Assembly (NCBI GenBank): GCA_964620325.1
Contig: CAZUIM010000010.1
Coordinates: 17,047-81,046 of the forward strand
Source: CAZMYM01 sp964620325
GTDB taxonomy: Bacteria > Bipolaricaulota > Bipolaricaulia > UBA7950 > UBA9294
Reading direction: 5' to 3'
DNA length: 64,000 nt
A program made the position numbers and the translations under genes. Below the pieces are notes generated by a model. That model ran no database searches. It worked only from the letters and a program-made list of their open reading frames with translations, and had not been told where the DNA came from. This document shows positions 43,790 to 52,479 of the stretch, piece after piece. Position 1 is the first letter of the stretch; every line of letters starts with the position of its first letter.

Positions 43790-44728
43790 GTGCCGTCCCG
43801 AAACTGGTTCGCTCGAAACCGAAGGCTTCTCGGCCTCGCCGCGATCGTCGTGACCTTCTCTTCGATCGGGGGCGCTCTCTTCACGCGCTCATACGTCGCC
43901 GTGCTCCACGACGGGTTTCGAGGGCGAAGCCTCGCCTACGCCAAGGCGTTCGCGGCGACCGCGGCCTCGTGGATTGACGATACGGATCCGGCGATGCTGC
44001 GATCGGCCGCGCGGCTCGTTCTTGCCGGAAGCGCGCTTTACGTCCAGATCGCGGCCGAGGACGGCCTGATCGTCGACGAGCGGTCGGCGGCGGCTGAGGG
44101 GCTCGACCTCGAGTGGGAGGCCGAGTTCGACGCCGCACGGTCGGAGACCGTGTACCGGCGGCACGGCGCCTCTCACCTGGACCTCCTCGTCCCGCTGACC
44201 GCCGAACGGCGCGGCAAGTACGTTCGGATCGGGATCGATCGAACCTCCCTCGTCGCGCAGTCGAACAGCGCAATGGTGATTGCGGGCGGAGCGACGATCG
44301 GATTCGACGCCCTTCTGATCCTCGCCCTGGCCGTCGCTCTCCGCTCGAGACGTCGACGTTGGCCTATGGAAACAGGTGCGGACGTGGCCTCGCCCGAAGG
44401 GTCGACCTTGACGGCCGGTCGGCTCGCGATCGACCGGTCGCGAAAGACCGTTCACTTGGACGATCGGCCGGTCCCCGTGACGCCGAAGCAGTTCGCTCTC
44501 CTCGAACTGCTCGCGACTCGGCCGGGCCACGTCTTTTCCGAGGAGGAGATCCTCGATGCGGCGTGGCCGGATTCTCCGTATGCCGACTCGAAGGACATCA
44601 AGCAGTACGTCTACCTCATCCGCAGGCGGCTTGTGCGGATCGACTCGGAGGCGAGGAGCTTGATTGAGACGGTCCCGGGGTTCGGCTATCGGCTGACCGC
44701 CGAGGACGTTGACCGGGAATTGACGTGA
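43790..44728 (+). CDS. membrane-anchored one-component regulator: TM - sensor - TM - OmpR-type winged helix
   Basis: A 312-residue protein. TM1 (LLGLAAIVVTFSSIGGALF, about 13-31), an extracytoplasmic domain of about 125 residues, TM2 (VIAGGATIGFDALLILALAV, about 162-181), then a cytoplasmic OmpR/PhoB-type winged helix (VTPKQFALLELLATRPGHVF, SKDIKQYVYLIRRRLVR, VPGFGYRL). Known ToxR/CadC regulators have the DNA-binding domain first; here the order is reversed and there is no receiver or kinase domain. It probably senses an external signal and binds DNA from the membrane. Flanked by two secreted helical protein genes. Confidence 0.85.
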   Translation: MPSRNWFARNRRLLGLAAIVVTFSSIGGALFTRSYVAVLHDGFRGRSLAYAKAFAATAASWIDDTDPAMLRSAARLVLAGSALYVQIAAEDGLIVDERSAAAEGLDLEWEAEFDAARSETVYRRHGASHLDLLVPLTAERRGKYVRIGIDRTSLVAQSNSAMVIAGGATIGFDALLILALAVALRSRRRRWPMETGADVASPEGSTLTAGRLAIDRSRKTVHLDDRPVPVTPKQFALLELLATRPGHVFSEEEILDAAWPDSPYADSKDIKQYVYLIRRRLVRIDSEARSLIETVPGFGYRLTAEDVDRELT

Positions 44729-44787
44729 TGGCGATGGTTGGGATCGGCCGCATCGGCCAGACTCGTCGACGCGGAAAGGAGTCGGAG

Positions 44788-45369
44788 ATGCCCAGACGGA
44801 ATCGATACGCGGCCGTTCTTCTCGCCGCGTTGGCGTGTGCCTCTCTTCTCGCTCACTCCGGGATGAGCCAGAACGAGAGCGGGGCGATCGAGGGTCGATT
44901 GATTCGATTCGCCGGAAAACTTCGACTCGGCCTCTCGATCGCCTCGTTCGGCGTCTACGCACCGTCGATCGGCGATCTCCGCGTGCACGCCCAGCAGCTC
45001 GTCAATCTGCTCGAGGGGAGCGAGGGGAGGCACTTCGTCCAGCCGGGCGAGGCGGAGGAGGCGGTCACCGGACTCCGACGCGACGTGACCGATCTGGCCA
45101 CGCGGCTTGCGTCGGCCGCTCCGGAGCAGGAGGTCCGGCTCCGCGTAGCCTCGGCGATGAAGAACGTGAATGCGTATCTCCAGATGGCCGTCGATGCCGC
45201 CCTCGCCGGCCTCTCGGAGCGCCGGCTGGAGCGAGCGACAAACGAGATGCTGCGCGCCTACGCCTTTCTCGCAGCCGCGTACGAGATGCCGACCGAGCTT
45301 CCGCTCGTCCCCGGCTTGCGAACGATCCTTCGCGCCTTCGAAATCGTCGATCCGAGCGCCGACGCCTAG
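44788..45369 (+). CDS. secreted helical protein of unknown function
   Basis: A 193-residue exported protein: signal peptide (AVLLAALACASLLAHSGMS), then helices (GRLIRFAGKLRLGLSIASFG, VTDLATRLASAAPEQEVRLR, MKNVNAYLQMAVDAALAGL). AAGGAG precedes ATG 44788, 59 bases after the regulator stop, so they may form an operon. No family is recognised. Its position suggests a target or accessory of the membrane regulator. Confidence 0.78.
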   Translation: MPRRNRYAAVLLAALACASLLAHSGMSQNESGAIEGRLIRFAGKLRLGLSIASFGVYAPSIGDLRVHAQQLVNLLEGSEGRHFVQPGEAEEAVTGLRRDVTDLATRLASAAPEQEVRLRVASAMKNVNAYLQMAVDAALAGLSERRLERATNEMLRAYAFLAAAYEMPTELPLVPGLRTILRAFEIVDPSADA

Positions 45370-45434
45370 CCGAACGGGCTATCTCGAAGCGCCGTCTGGC
45401 GGCGCAGAGTTGAGATCCGACAACGAAAAGAACC

Positions 45435-45455
45435 GGACCCGCGTGAAGCGGGTCC
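45435..45455. terminator. hairpin between convergent genes
   Basis: GGACCCGC and GCGGGTCC form an 8-bp perfect stem with loop GTGAA, in the gap between the secreted-protein stop and the ABC permease stop. Confidence 0.5.
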
Positions 45456-45480
45456 AGCTTCACTGAGATCGTGCGCATAG

Positions 45481-45498
45481 GACGGCCTGAAGGCCGTC
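45481..45498. terminator. second hairpin, just after the ABC permease stop
   Basis: GACGGCC and GGCCGTC pair over loop TGAA, 6 bases beyond the minus-strand stop at 45505. No U-run. Confidence 0.45.
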
Positions 45499-45504
45499 GT
45501 CAGG

Positions 45505-46782
45505 TCATTCGTACCGCAGCGCGTCGACGACCGGCAGCTTCGACGCACGCCAGGCCGGCCAGAGGCCGGCAAAGGCACCGAGGGCGAACGACCCGAGAAG
45601 CGTCACGAAGATGAGCGTCGGGCTGGCGACCACGATGAGCGAGATGTCGAACAAGCGACCGATCAACCATGAAGCAATCGCACTCAGGCCCAAGCCCGCC
45701 AACGTTCCGACGATTCCGCCGACCAATCCCATCAGACCGGATTCGATCAAGAAGATCGTCCAGACGTGGGCGTTCTTCGCCCCGACCGCCTTCATCACGC
45801 CAATCTCCTTCGTCCGTTCGAGGACCGAGGTGAACATCGTGTTCATCACCCCAACGCCGCCGACGAGGAGGGAGATCCCGGCAATCCCTGCGAGGAACGC
45901 GCTGATCGTCGACATCATCGTTCCGACCATTTCGCTGATGTCGCTGTAGGTCACCGCAATGATCTCCGAACCGCGTTCTTTCAACGCTTTCTCAGCCCGA
46001 TCGGCGACCTCGTCGACATCGTAACCGGGCTCCGTCTTGACCAACGTAACCAGCACGTCGTCGGCCGGACCCCAGAGCAGCTCCATCGTGTCGTAGGGGA
46101 CGTTGATCGTGTTCCCGTCCGAACTGGCCTCGAAGCGAACGCCGAACCCGGCCTCCGATCCGTCGTCCTCCTCAACGTCCTCCGGCGGCGCGATGATGCC
46201 GATGACCTCGAGATTCAGCTCGTTGCTTCCGTCGCCGGCGATGAGAATCGTGTCACCCGGCCCGACGTTCAGACGCTGCGAGACCTTGTAGTCGAGAACG
46301 GCGACCTCGACGTCACCCGGCTCGAACAGCCGGCCGCCCGGCATCGGCTTGAGCTCGCCGGTGAACGACTCGAATTCGGTCATCAGTTCCGGCGACAGGC
46401 CCATCACCGGATAGATGCCTTGGATCGCCCTCCCGTCATCATCGAGGCCTCCTTCAACGAAGCCGTTGTGCTCGCGTAGCGCCGCGGCGACCTTCACACC
46501 CTCGATCGACTGAAGCAGGTCGAGGTCGAGCGCGTATTCTTCGGCGCTCCCGCCGTGAGGGCCTCCGCCGAAGGTGCTCTCGTTCATGATGACGAAGTTG
46601 TCGACGCCGAAGACGCCCGCGACTTGCTCGTTGATCGTCCGCTCTAGCCCAAGACCGATCGAGATCAGCGCGACAACAGCGGTGATCCCGATGAAGACGC
46701 CGATCACCGTCAGCCAACTTCGAAGCTTCCGATGGAGGATGCTCCGCCCGGCCAGCAGGAAGAAGTCGAGGAGCTTACGCAT
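45505..46782 (-). CDS. MacB/FtsX-type ABC transporter permease
   Basis: A 425-residue permease. TM1 (LTVIGVFIGITAVVALISIG), then a periplasmic MacB_PCD-like domain of about 220 residues and three C-terminal helices (FLAGIAGISLLVGGVGVMNT, TIFLIESGLMGLVGGIVGTL, TLIFVTLLGSFALGAFAGLW). The VLERTKEIGVMKAVGA and LWPAWRASKL motifs are typical. Such systems move substrates by mechanotransmission instead of a central channel. AGGAGTGACC precedes ATG 46782. Overlaps the upstream ATPase stop by 8 bases. Confidence 0.92.
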   Translation of the reverse strand: MRKLLDFFLLAGRSILHRKLRSWLTVIGVFIGITAVVALISIGLGLERTINEQVAGVFGVDNFVIMNESTFGGGPHGGSAEEYALDLDLLQSIEGVKVAAALREHNGFVEGGLDDDGRAIQGIYPVMGLSPELMTEFESFTGELKPMPGGRLFEPGDVEVAVLDYKVSQRLNVGPGDTILIAGDGSNELNLEVIGIIAPPEDVEEDDGSEAGFGVRFEASSDGNTINVPYDTMELLWGPADDVLVTLVKTEPGYDVDEVADRAEKALKERGSEIIAVTYSDISEMVGTMMSTISAFLAGIAGISLLVGGVGVMNTMFTSVLERTKEIGVMKAVGAKNAHVWTIFLIESGLMGLVGGIVGTLAGLGLSAIASWLIGRLFDISLIVVASPTLIFVTLLGSFALGAFAGLWPAWRASKLPVVDALRYE

Positions 46783-47467
46783 GGCGGTCACTCCTGCCGG
46801 GTACGACACAGCCATCCCGCAGCCGAATGACGCGATCGGCGATCTCGGCCGCCTCAGGGTCGTGCGTGACCAGGATGACGGTCTTTCCATCCTGAACGCT
46901 CAGCCCTTTCAGCAACGCGAGGATGGCCGATCCGCTTTCGGTGTCCAAGTTCCCGGTCGGCTCGTCGGCGAGGACGATCTCCGGGTCGTTGGCGAGCGAG
47001 CGCGCGACGGCGACCCGCTGACGCTCGCCGCCGGAGAGCTCGTTCGGCTTGTGTCGAATCCGATCGCCGAGTCCGACCCGCTCCAGCAGGGACCGAGCTC
47101 TCCGGCGTCGCTCGCCCGCCGGCACGCCCTGGAAGATCATCGGCAGCTCGACATTCTGCAGCGCGGAGAGGGTCTGAACCAGATTGAACGTCTGGAAGAC
47201 GAAGCCGACCTTCTTGCCGCGGAGGGCGACGAGCTGATTCTCCCTCAGGCTCTCCAGATCGGCCCCGTCGATCCTCGCCGTCCCGTTGGTCGGGGTGTCG
47301 AGGGCGCCGAGGATGTGCATCAACGTCGACTTTCCAGAGCCGGACGGGCCCATGATCGCAACGGTCTCTCCGGAGGAGATCTGAAGATCCACCCCGCGGA
47401 GGGCTCGGACGATCGTCTTGCCGAGCTTGTAGTCCTTGGTGACCGTCTGCATCTCGAGGACGGCCAC
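46775..47467 (-). CDS. MacB/LolD-type ABC transporter ATP-binding protein
   Basis: A 230-residue ATPase with Walker A GPSGSGKST, Q-loop FVFQTFNL, signature LSGGERQR, Walker B IVLADEPTGNLD and H-loop VTHDPE. TGNLD marks the LolD/MacB group. I choose GTG 47467 (two bases after the upstream stop) to give the usual N-terminal strand; ATG 47452 is an alternative. It energises the permease encoded next. Confidence 0.92.
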   Translation of the reverse strand: MAVLEMQTVTKDYKLGKTIVRALRGVDLQISSGETVAIMGPSGSGKSTLMHILGALDTPTNGTARIDGADLESLRENQLVALRGKKVGFVFQTFNLVQTLSALQNVELPMIFQGVPAGERRRRARSLLERVGLGDRIRHKPNELSGGERQRVAVARSLANDPEIVLADEPTGNLDTESGSAILALLKGLSVQDGKTVILVTHDPEAAEIADRVIRLRDGCVVPGRSDRHA

Positions 47468-47469
47468 CG

Positions 47470-48069
47470 CTAGCCACGACTCTCTTCGACGGTGTATTCG
47501 ACCAGCTCGAGCGCAAAGACCTCGACCCACTCGCTGTCCCGGTACTCCTCAGCCCGGATGCGAGGCGAGATGTAGACCGGATTGCTGAGGGCGAACGCGA
47601 CCACCATCCGTGAGTCGGCTTCATTCTCGTCGAGCAAGGTTCCTTCAAGGCACCAGACGTCGGCAATCGTCACGCCGACGATGTCGGTGAACACGCCGCT
47701 CGGAAGCTGGTATTCGGCGCCTTCCTGTAGGCGATTTCGTTGGTCCATCAGGGCTTCGAGGGACGAGTAGCTGACGTCGTGTCCTCCTCCGGACGAGACC
47801 CGCGTCGCGCCGAAGATGAAGCCGAAGCCGGTCGCCAGCTCGTCCTCGTCTCCGGTCTGCTCCGTGGTCATGCGGAGGGTGTAGCGCCCTTCTCCGTAAT
47901 TCGTCACGACGAGCTCGAGGATCTGTGGTTCACTCATGTCCTCAGAGTTCACATGGTAGACCATCGTCGTCGTTCCGTCCGGAAACGCGTCGAGGTCGGC
48001 CTGCGCGACGGCGCCGGCCCCGAAGACGATCATTCCGATCAAGACTGCAAGGCTGCACTTCCCTTTCAC
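47470..48069 (-). CDS. secreted protein, first gene of the MacB/LolD-like operon
   Basis: A 199-residue exported protein with a signal peptide (CSLAVLIGMIVFGAGAVAQA), then beta-rich sequence (TTMVYHVNSEDMSEPQILEL, RYTLRMTTEQTGDEDE, SEWVEVFALELVEYTVEE) with one cysteine at VWCLEG. There is no coiled coil or lipoyl domain as in MacA, and no lipobox. The start GTG 48069 follows GGAGGAG. Gene order (secreted protein, ATPase, permease) suggests it is the extracytoplasmic partner or cargo. No known family. Confidence 0.82.
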   Translation of the reverse strand: MKGKCSLAVLIGMIVFGAGAVAQADLDAFPDGTTTMVYHVNSEDMSEPQILELVVTNYGEGRYTLRMTTEQTGDEDELATGFGFIFGATRVSSGGGHDVSYSSLEALMDQRNRLQEGAEYQLPSGVFTDIVGVTIADVWCLEGTLLDENEADSRMVVAFALSNPVYISPRIRAEEYRDSEWVEVFALELVEYTVEESRG

Positions 48070-48233
48070 GTCTCCTCCTTCGATTCCGTTCGTCGTGGAT
48101 CTCGATTCTCTCGTTCGCCCGTGTGGATTCTATGAGGACCGATCGCGCCGTGCGACGAGAACCGGCCGTCGGACCCTCGCACTGCTCGTCGAATGACGCT
48201 TCGAAAGGGCGTTCCTCGGCTTCATACTCCTTC

Positions 48234-50096
48234 TCAATACCCCGCTGCAATTGCCGGATCGGCCTGTCCCCGGAACTGGCTCGTGTAGAGACGATGGTAG
48301 GCGCCGCGATCGGCGAGCAGCTCCTCGTGCGTTCCTTGTTCGACGATCCTTCCTTCCTCGATGACCACGATCCGATCGGCGTTCCGGATCGTCGACAGAC
48401 GGTGGGCGATGACAAAGCTCGTCCGCCCCTTCATCAGCTCACGGAGCGCCGCCTGAATCTGCACCTCGGTCCGCGTGTCGACCGAACTGGTCGCCTCGTC
48501 GAGAATCAGAATCCTCGGATCGGCGAGAATCGCCCGGGCGATCGCGATCAGCTGGCGCTGTCCCTCGGACAGGTTCCCCCCGCGCTCGGAGAGCTCCGTC
48601 TGATACCCGTGCGGCAGGCGACGGACGAACTCGTCAGCGTTGGCCAATTTCGCCGCCTCGACGACCTCCTCGTCGGTCGCGTCGAGACGTCCGTAGCGGA
48701 TGTTCTCCATCACGCTCTCGGCGAAGAGGAACGACTGCTGGAGCACGACGCCGAGCTGTCGCCGGAGGGACGCCTTCGTTGCGTTCCGGATGTCCGCACC
48801 GTCGATCCGTGCCGCACCGTCCTCGATCTCGTAGAACCGCGACAGGAGGTTCACGATCGTCGTCTTCCCCGCCCCGGTCGGGCCGACGAGTGCGATCGCC
48901 TGACCCGGCTCGGCCCGAAGGCTGACGCCCTTGAGAACGGGGACCCCGGGAACGTAGGCGAAGGTGACGCTCTCCAACTCGACTTTCCCGTCGATCCGGT
49001 CGAGATCGGCTACGTTCGGGCGATCGGTGAGATCGGGCGATTCATCGAGCACCTCGAAGATGCGTTCGGCGCCGGCGAGCGACTGCTGGACCTGATTGTA
49101 GAGACCGCCCAGCTGTCGGAGCGGCTCGGCGAATCGGCGCGAGTAGGTGATGAACGTCGCGATCAGCCCGATCGTCACGATGCCGCGGATTGTCAGCCAG
49201 CCGCCGATTCCGGCGACGACCGCGACGTTCATGTTCGACAGAATGCCCATCATCGGCATCACGAACAGGGCGTAGGTCATCGCGTGAATCCCGAGGCGCC
49301 GCACCGTGGCGTTGTGTTCGTCGAACCGCTCGAGCACGCGCTCCTCTTGACCGAACGCCATCACGACCCGCTGACCACTGTAGGTCTCCTCGAGGGTTCC
49401 GTTCAGCATTCCGAGATTCGCCTGGTAGGCACGAAACGCAGACCGGGTCTTCTTCCCGACCAGGACGACCAGCCCGAACATCAGCGGGAGGACGAGCATC
49501 GACGCCAGCGCAAGCCACGGGCTGAGAACGAACATGACGATCAGGATTCCGATCATCGTTAGCAAACCGGAGAAGAGCTGCGTCACGTTCTGGCTGAGCA
49601 CGCGGCTGATCGCATCGATGTCGTTGGTCAGCCGGCTCATCGTCTCGCCGGAGTGTCGGCTGTCGTGGAATCTCAGACTCAGTCGCTGCAACTTGTCGAA
49701 CAGGTCGCCTCTGAGGACCCGCATCGCCCTCTGTGCGACCGTGGCGACCAACACGCCCTGCCCCGCGTTGGCAATCCACGCAATCACGTAGGTTCCAAGC
49801 ATCACGCCGATGATCGACAGAAGGGCGGAGACCGACTCGCGAGCGGCGATCTTATCGATCGCGAGTCCCATGAGATACGGGCCGGCGAGACTCATCACTG
49901 TCCCCACCGTCGCTAGGACGAAGACGATCGCAATCGTCGCTCGATACGGCTTCATGTATTCGAGGAGACGTCGGAGCGCACTGCGAACGTCCTTCGGCCG
50001 CTCGCCGCCAAAGGCGGGGCCGCCCCGACCCGGGCGGAGCATCCGCGCTCGGTGGACCGCCTGCGGAGGAGTACGATGTCCGTCACGTTCGCTCAT
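48234..50096 (-). CDS. heterodimeric ABC exporter subunit, catalytic NBD
   Basis: A 620-residue half-transporter of the LmrCD/BmrCD type. Six helices, then an NBD with Walker A GPTGAGKTT, ABC signature region LSEGQRQ, Walker B LILDEATSSVD and H-loop IAHRLST. The catalytic Glu and His are normal; the signature has Glu for Gly (LSEGQ). A 40-residue Arg/Pro-rich head precedes TM1. It overlaps the partner gene by 14 bases. The substrate is probably a drug or lipid. Confidence 0.93.
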   Translation of the reverse strand: MSERDGHRTPPQAVHRARMLRPGRGGPAFGGERPKDVRSALRRLLEYMKPYRATIAIVFVLATVGTVMSLAGPYLMGLAIDKIAARESVSALLSIIGVMLGTYVIAWIANAGQGVLVATVAQRAMRVLRGDLFDKLQRLSLRFHDSRHSGETMSRLTNDIDAISRVLSQNVTQLFSGLLTMIGILIVMFVLSPWLALASMLVLPLMFGLVVLVGKKTRSAFRAYQANLGMLNGTLEETYSGQRVVMAFGQEERVLERFDEHNATVRRLGIHAMTYALFVMPMMGILSNMNVAVVAGIGGWLTIRGIVTIGLIATFITYSRRFAEPLRQLGGLYNQVQQSLAGAERIFEVLDESPDLTDRPNVADLDRIDGKVELESVTFAYVPGVPVLKGVSLRAEPGQAIALVGPTGAGKTTIVNLLSRFYEIEDGAARIDGADIRNATKASLRRQLGVVLQQSFLFAESVMENIRYGRLDATDEEVVEAAKLANADEFVRRLPHGYQTELSERGGNLSEGQRQLIAIARAILADPRILILDEATSSVDTRTEVQIQAALRELMKGRTSFVIAHRLSTIRNADRIVVIEEGRIVEQGTHEELLADRGAYHRLYTSQFRGQADPAIAAGY

Positions 50097-51882
50097 TGGA
50101 CCCTCCGTGCCGATCGTCCGTCTCTTCGCGATTCGAGCTTTCGCCCGGTCCGAGTTGCGAGTTGTAGATCTCCCGATAGACGGAGCTTCGGTCCAGAAGC
50201 TCGGCGTGGGTGCCGCACGACTCGATACGTCCTTGGTCGAGGACGAGGATCTTGTCGGCGAGAAGGACGGTGGAGATGCGCTGAGCGACGACGAATCGCG
50301 TCGTCCGATGCTGTGCCTCGACGATCAGTCGGTCGAGGGCGTCCTGCAATTTCACCTCGGTCTCGATGTCGACCGCGCTCGTCGAATCGTCGAGGATCAG
50401 AACCTTCGGTTTCACGACGAGAGCGCGAGCGATCGCGATTCGCTGACGCTGTCCACCGGAGAGCGTCACGCCTCGTTGTCCGACCGTCGTATCGTAGCCG
50501 TCGGAGAGCGCCTCGATGAACTCGGCCGCCTGAGCCGCCTCGGCCGCTTCCCGTACCTCCTCCTCCGTCGCGTCCGCACGTCCGTAGGTGATGTTCTCGC
50601 GAATCGTCCCGCCGAACAGGACCGCCTCTTGGAGTGCGATCCCGACGTTCGATCGAAGGGAATGGAGGCGAAGGTCACGCACGTCGATCCCGTCGAATGT
50701 CACCCGGCCGCCGCTGACGTCGTAGAACCTCGGAATCAGATGAATCAGCGTCGACTTCCCCGACCCCGTCGCACCGAGGATCGCCACGGTCTCGCCGGGC
50801 TCTGCGACGAAATCGACGTCGCGGAGAACCGGCTCGGCCCCGTTCTTCCCGTATCCGAAGCTGACCCTCTCGAACGCGATTCTCCCGCGAGGTTCGTTCA
50901 GCTCTCTTGCGCCGGCCCGCTCGAAGACGTCCGGTTCCGCATCGAGGACCTCGAGAATGCGCCCGGCCGACGCGTTCGCGGCAGCGATCGGACCGAGCAT
51001 CCCGGCGAGCATCATCAGCGGAAACATCGCGAATGAGAGGTAGTTGATCGAGGCGACCACTTCGCCGACCGTCATCTCCCCGGCGAGCGTCGCCGATCCG
51101 CCGATCCAGATCGCCCCAACGACCGCGAAATTCAGGATCAAGACCATCAGCGGCAGGAGAAGGGCGACCAAGCGCATGATCCGGATGTTCTTCTCCATGA
51201 GTTCGACGTTTGCGTCGTCGAACCGCTCGATTTCGTGACGTTCGCGGACGAACGCTTTGACGACGCGAACGCCGGCCAAGTTCTCTTGCAACACCGTATT
51301 CAAACGATCGAGCTTCTCTTGAACCCAACCGAACATCGGCTGTGCCTTCCGGGCGAACCAGACGATGAACACGCCGATCACCGGGAAGAAAGCGGCGACC
51401 ATCAGCGCGAGTCGAGGACTGGTCAGAATCAGCATCGCGATGGCACCGATGATCCAGACCGGCGCTCGGGTCAGAATGCGAAGCGACATCATCACGATCA
51501 TCTGAACCATGTTGACGTCGCTCGTCGACCGTGTGATCAGGTTCCCCGTCCGGAGTTCGTCGAGATTGGCGAACGAGAAAGACTGAACCTTGCGCACGAG
51601 TGCATTTCGGATATCGTGGGCGAATGACTGAGCGACGCGCACGGAGAAGTAGTTGTTTCCGAGGGCGAAGAGGGCCGCCAGAATCGCCGCGCCGAGCATC
51701 AACAGCGATGTCGTGAGAATCACGTTCAGGTCGCGATTGGCGATCCCGACATCGATGATCCTCTGCGTCAGCCTCGGGATCAACAAATCGCTCGCCACCA
51801 TCCCCAACAGGAGAGCCAACGCGATCAGCGCGTGCAGTCTGTACGGGCGGATGAAATGCAGAAGACGTCCGATCGATCTCAC
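50083..51882 (-). CDS. heterodimeric ABC exporter subunit, degenerate NBD
   Basis: A 599-residue half-transporter. The NBD has Walker A GATGSGKST and a canonical signature LSGGQRQR, but Walker B ends in LILDDSTSAVD (Asp where Glu is catalytic) and the H-loop reads VAQRIST (Gln for His). This asymmetry is the hallmark of heterodimeric exporters such as TM287/288 and BmrCD, where one ATP site is non-hydrolytic. Start GTG 51882 overlaps the MarR stop as GTGA. Confidence 0.93.
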   Translation of the reverse strand: MRSIGRLLHFIRPYRLHALIALALLLGMVASDLLIPRLTQRIIDVGIANRDLNVILTTSLLMLGAAILAALFALGNNYFSVRVAQSFAHDIRNALVRKVQSFSFANLDELRTGNLITRSTSDVNMVQMIVMMSLRILTRAPVWIIGAIAMLILTSPRLALMVAAFFPVIGVFIVWFARKAQPMFGWVQEKLDRLNTVLQENLAGVRVVKAFVRERHEIERFDDANVELMEKNIRIMRLVALLLPLMVLILNFAVVGAIWIGGSATLAGEMTVGEVVASINYLSFAMFPLMMLAGMLGPIAAANASAGRILEVLDAEPDVFERAGARELNEPRGRIAFERVSFGYGKNGAEPVLRDVDFVAEPGETVAILGATGSGKSTLIHLIPRFYDVSGGRVTFDGIDVRDLRLHSLRSNVGIALQEAVLFGGTIRENITYGRADATEEEVREAAEAAQAAEFIEALSDGYDTTVGQRGVTLSGGQRQRIAIARALVVKPKVLILDDSTSAVDIETEVKLQDALDRLIVEAQHRTTRFVVAQRISTVLLADKILVLDQGRIESCGTHAELLDRSSVYREIYNSQLGPGESSNREETDDRHGGSNERT

Positions 51883-52379
51883 TCCGGCTCTCCTTCCTCG
51901 CCGAGCTCGTCGAGAAACCGAGGCGAATGGTGGGCGTCGTCTGCCGCGAAGCGATCGTGCAGCTTCAGCAACAGGCGATGAAGAGTCACGCGCTCCTCGT
52001 CCGTGTAGACGGCGCTGAATTCGTCCTCCACCTGGCGGAAGGCCGCTCCGGCCTCACGGCGCATCTTCTTCGCCTTCTCCGTGATGAAGACCCGAACGAC
52101 GCGTTGGTCGTCCGGATCCCGTTTGCGGCGGATCCAACCGTCTCGCTCCATCCGCTGGAGCATGTTCGACACAGACGCCGGGCTCAGATGCATCGCGCGA
52201 GCGAGTTCGTGTTGCGGAATCCCGTCGTCGTGCCACAGGTGGACCAGAGCGAACCCCTGTCCTTTGTGCAGGCCGATCTGCTCCATGTGACACTTCAGGC
52301 GGTGCCCCGTCATTCGACAGACCTGAGACAGGAGTTGGCCGACCGTCAGTTCCTCAGCTCGCTTCGGCCTCCTGCGCAT
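51879..52379 (-). CDS. MarR-family transcriptional regulator
   Basis: A 166-residue MarR protein with a winged helix (IPQHELARAMHLSPASVSNM, RMERDGWIRRKRDPDDQRVV). It is the first gene of the ABC exporter operon and is likely its repressor. ATG 52379 has GGAGG at 6 bases; GTG 52382 is too close to it. A dyad sits inside its promoter. Confidence 0.92.
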   Translation of the reverse strand: MRRRPKRAEELTVGQLLSQVCRMTGHRLKCHMEQIGLHKGQGFALVHLWHDDGIPQHELARAMHLSPASVSNMLQRMERDGWIRRKRDPDDQRVVRVFITEKAKKMRREAGAAFRQVEDEFSAVYTDEERVTLHRLLLKLHDRFAADDAHHSPRFLDELGEEGEPE

Positions 52380-52395
52380 CACTTACCTCCCAAAT

Positions 52396-52424
52396 AGTAT
52401 CTATCCTAATCGTTAGGTCGTGAA
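52396..52424 (-). promoter_or_regulatory. MarR-ABC operon promoter with operator dyad
   Basis: On the minus strand TTCACG (52424-52419), 17-base spacer, GATACT (52401-52396). The dyad CCTAA-CGA-TTAGG (52417-52405) lies entirely in the spacer, as expected of an autorepressor site. Confidence 0.6.
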
Positions 52425-52479
52425 CTATATGGGGCGGATCCGATCGCGTCAAGGCGCCCGCACAGACGAGCTCTCCAGA

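Noticed and set aside
47925..49562. 545-residue plus-strand frame
   Set aside because: Antisense to the ABC exporter subunit with complete NBD motifs.
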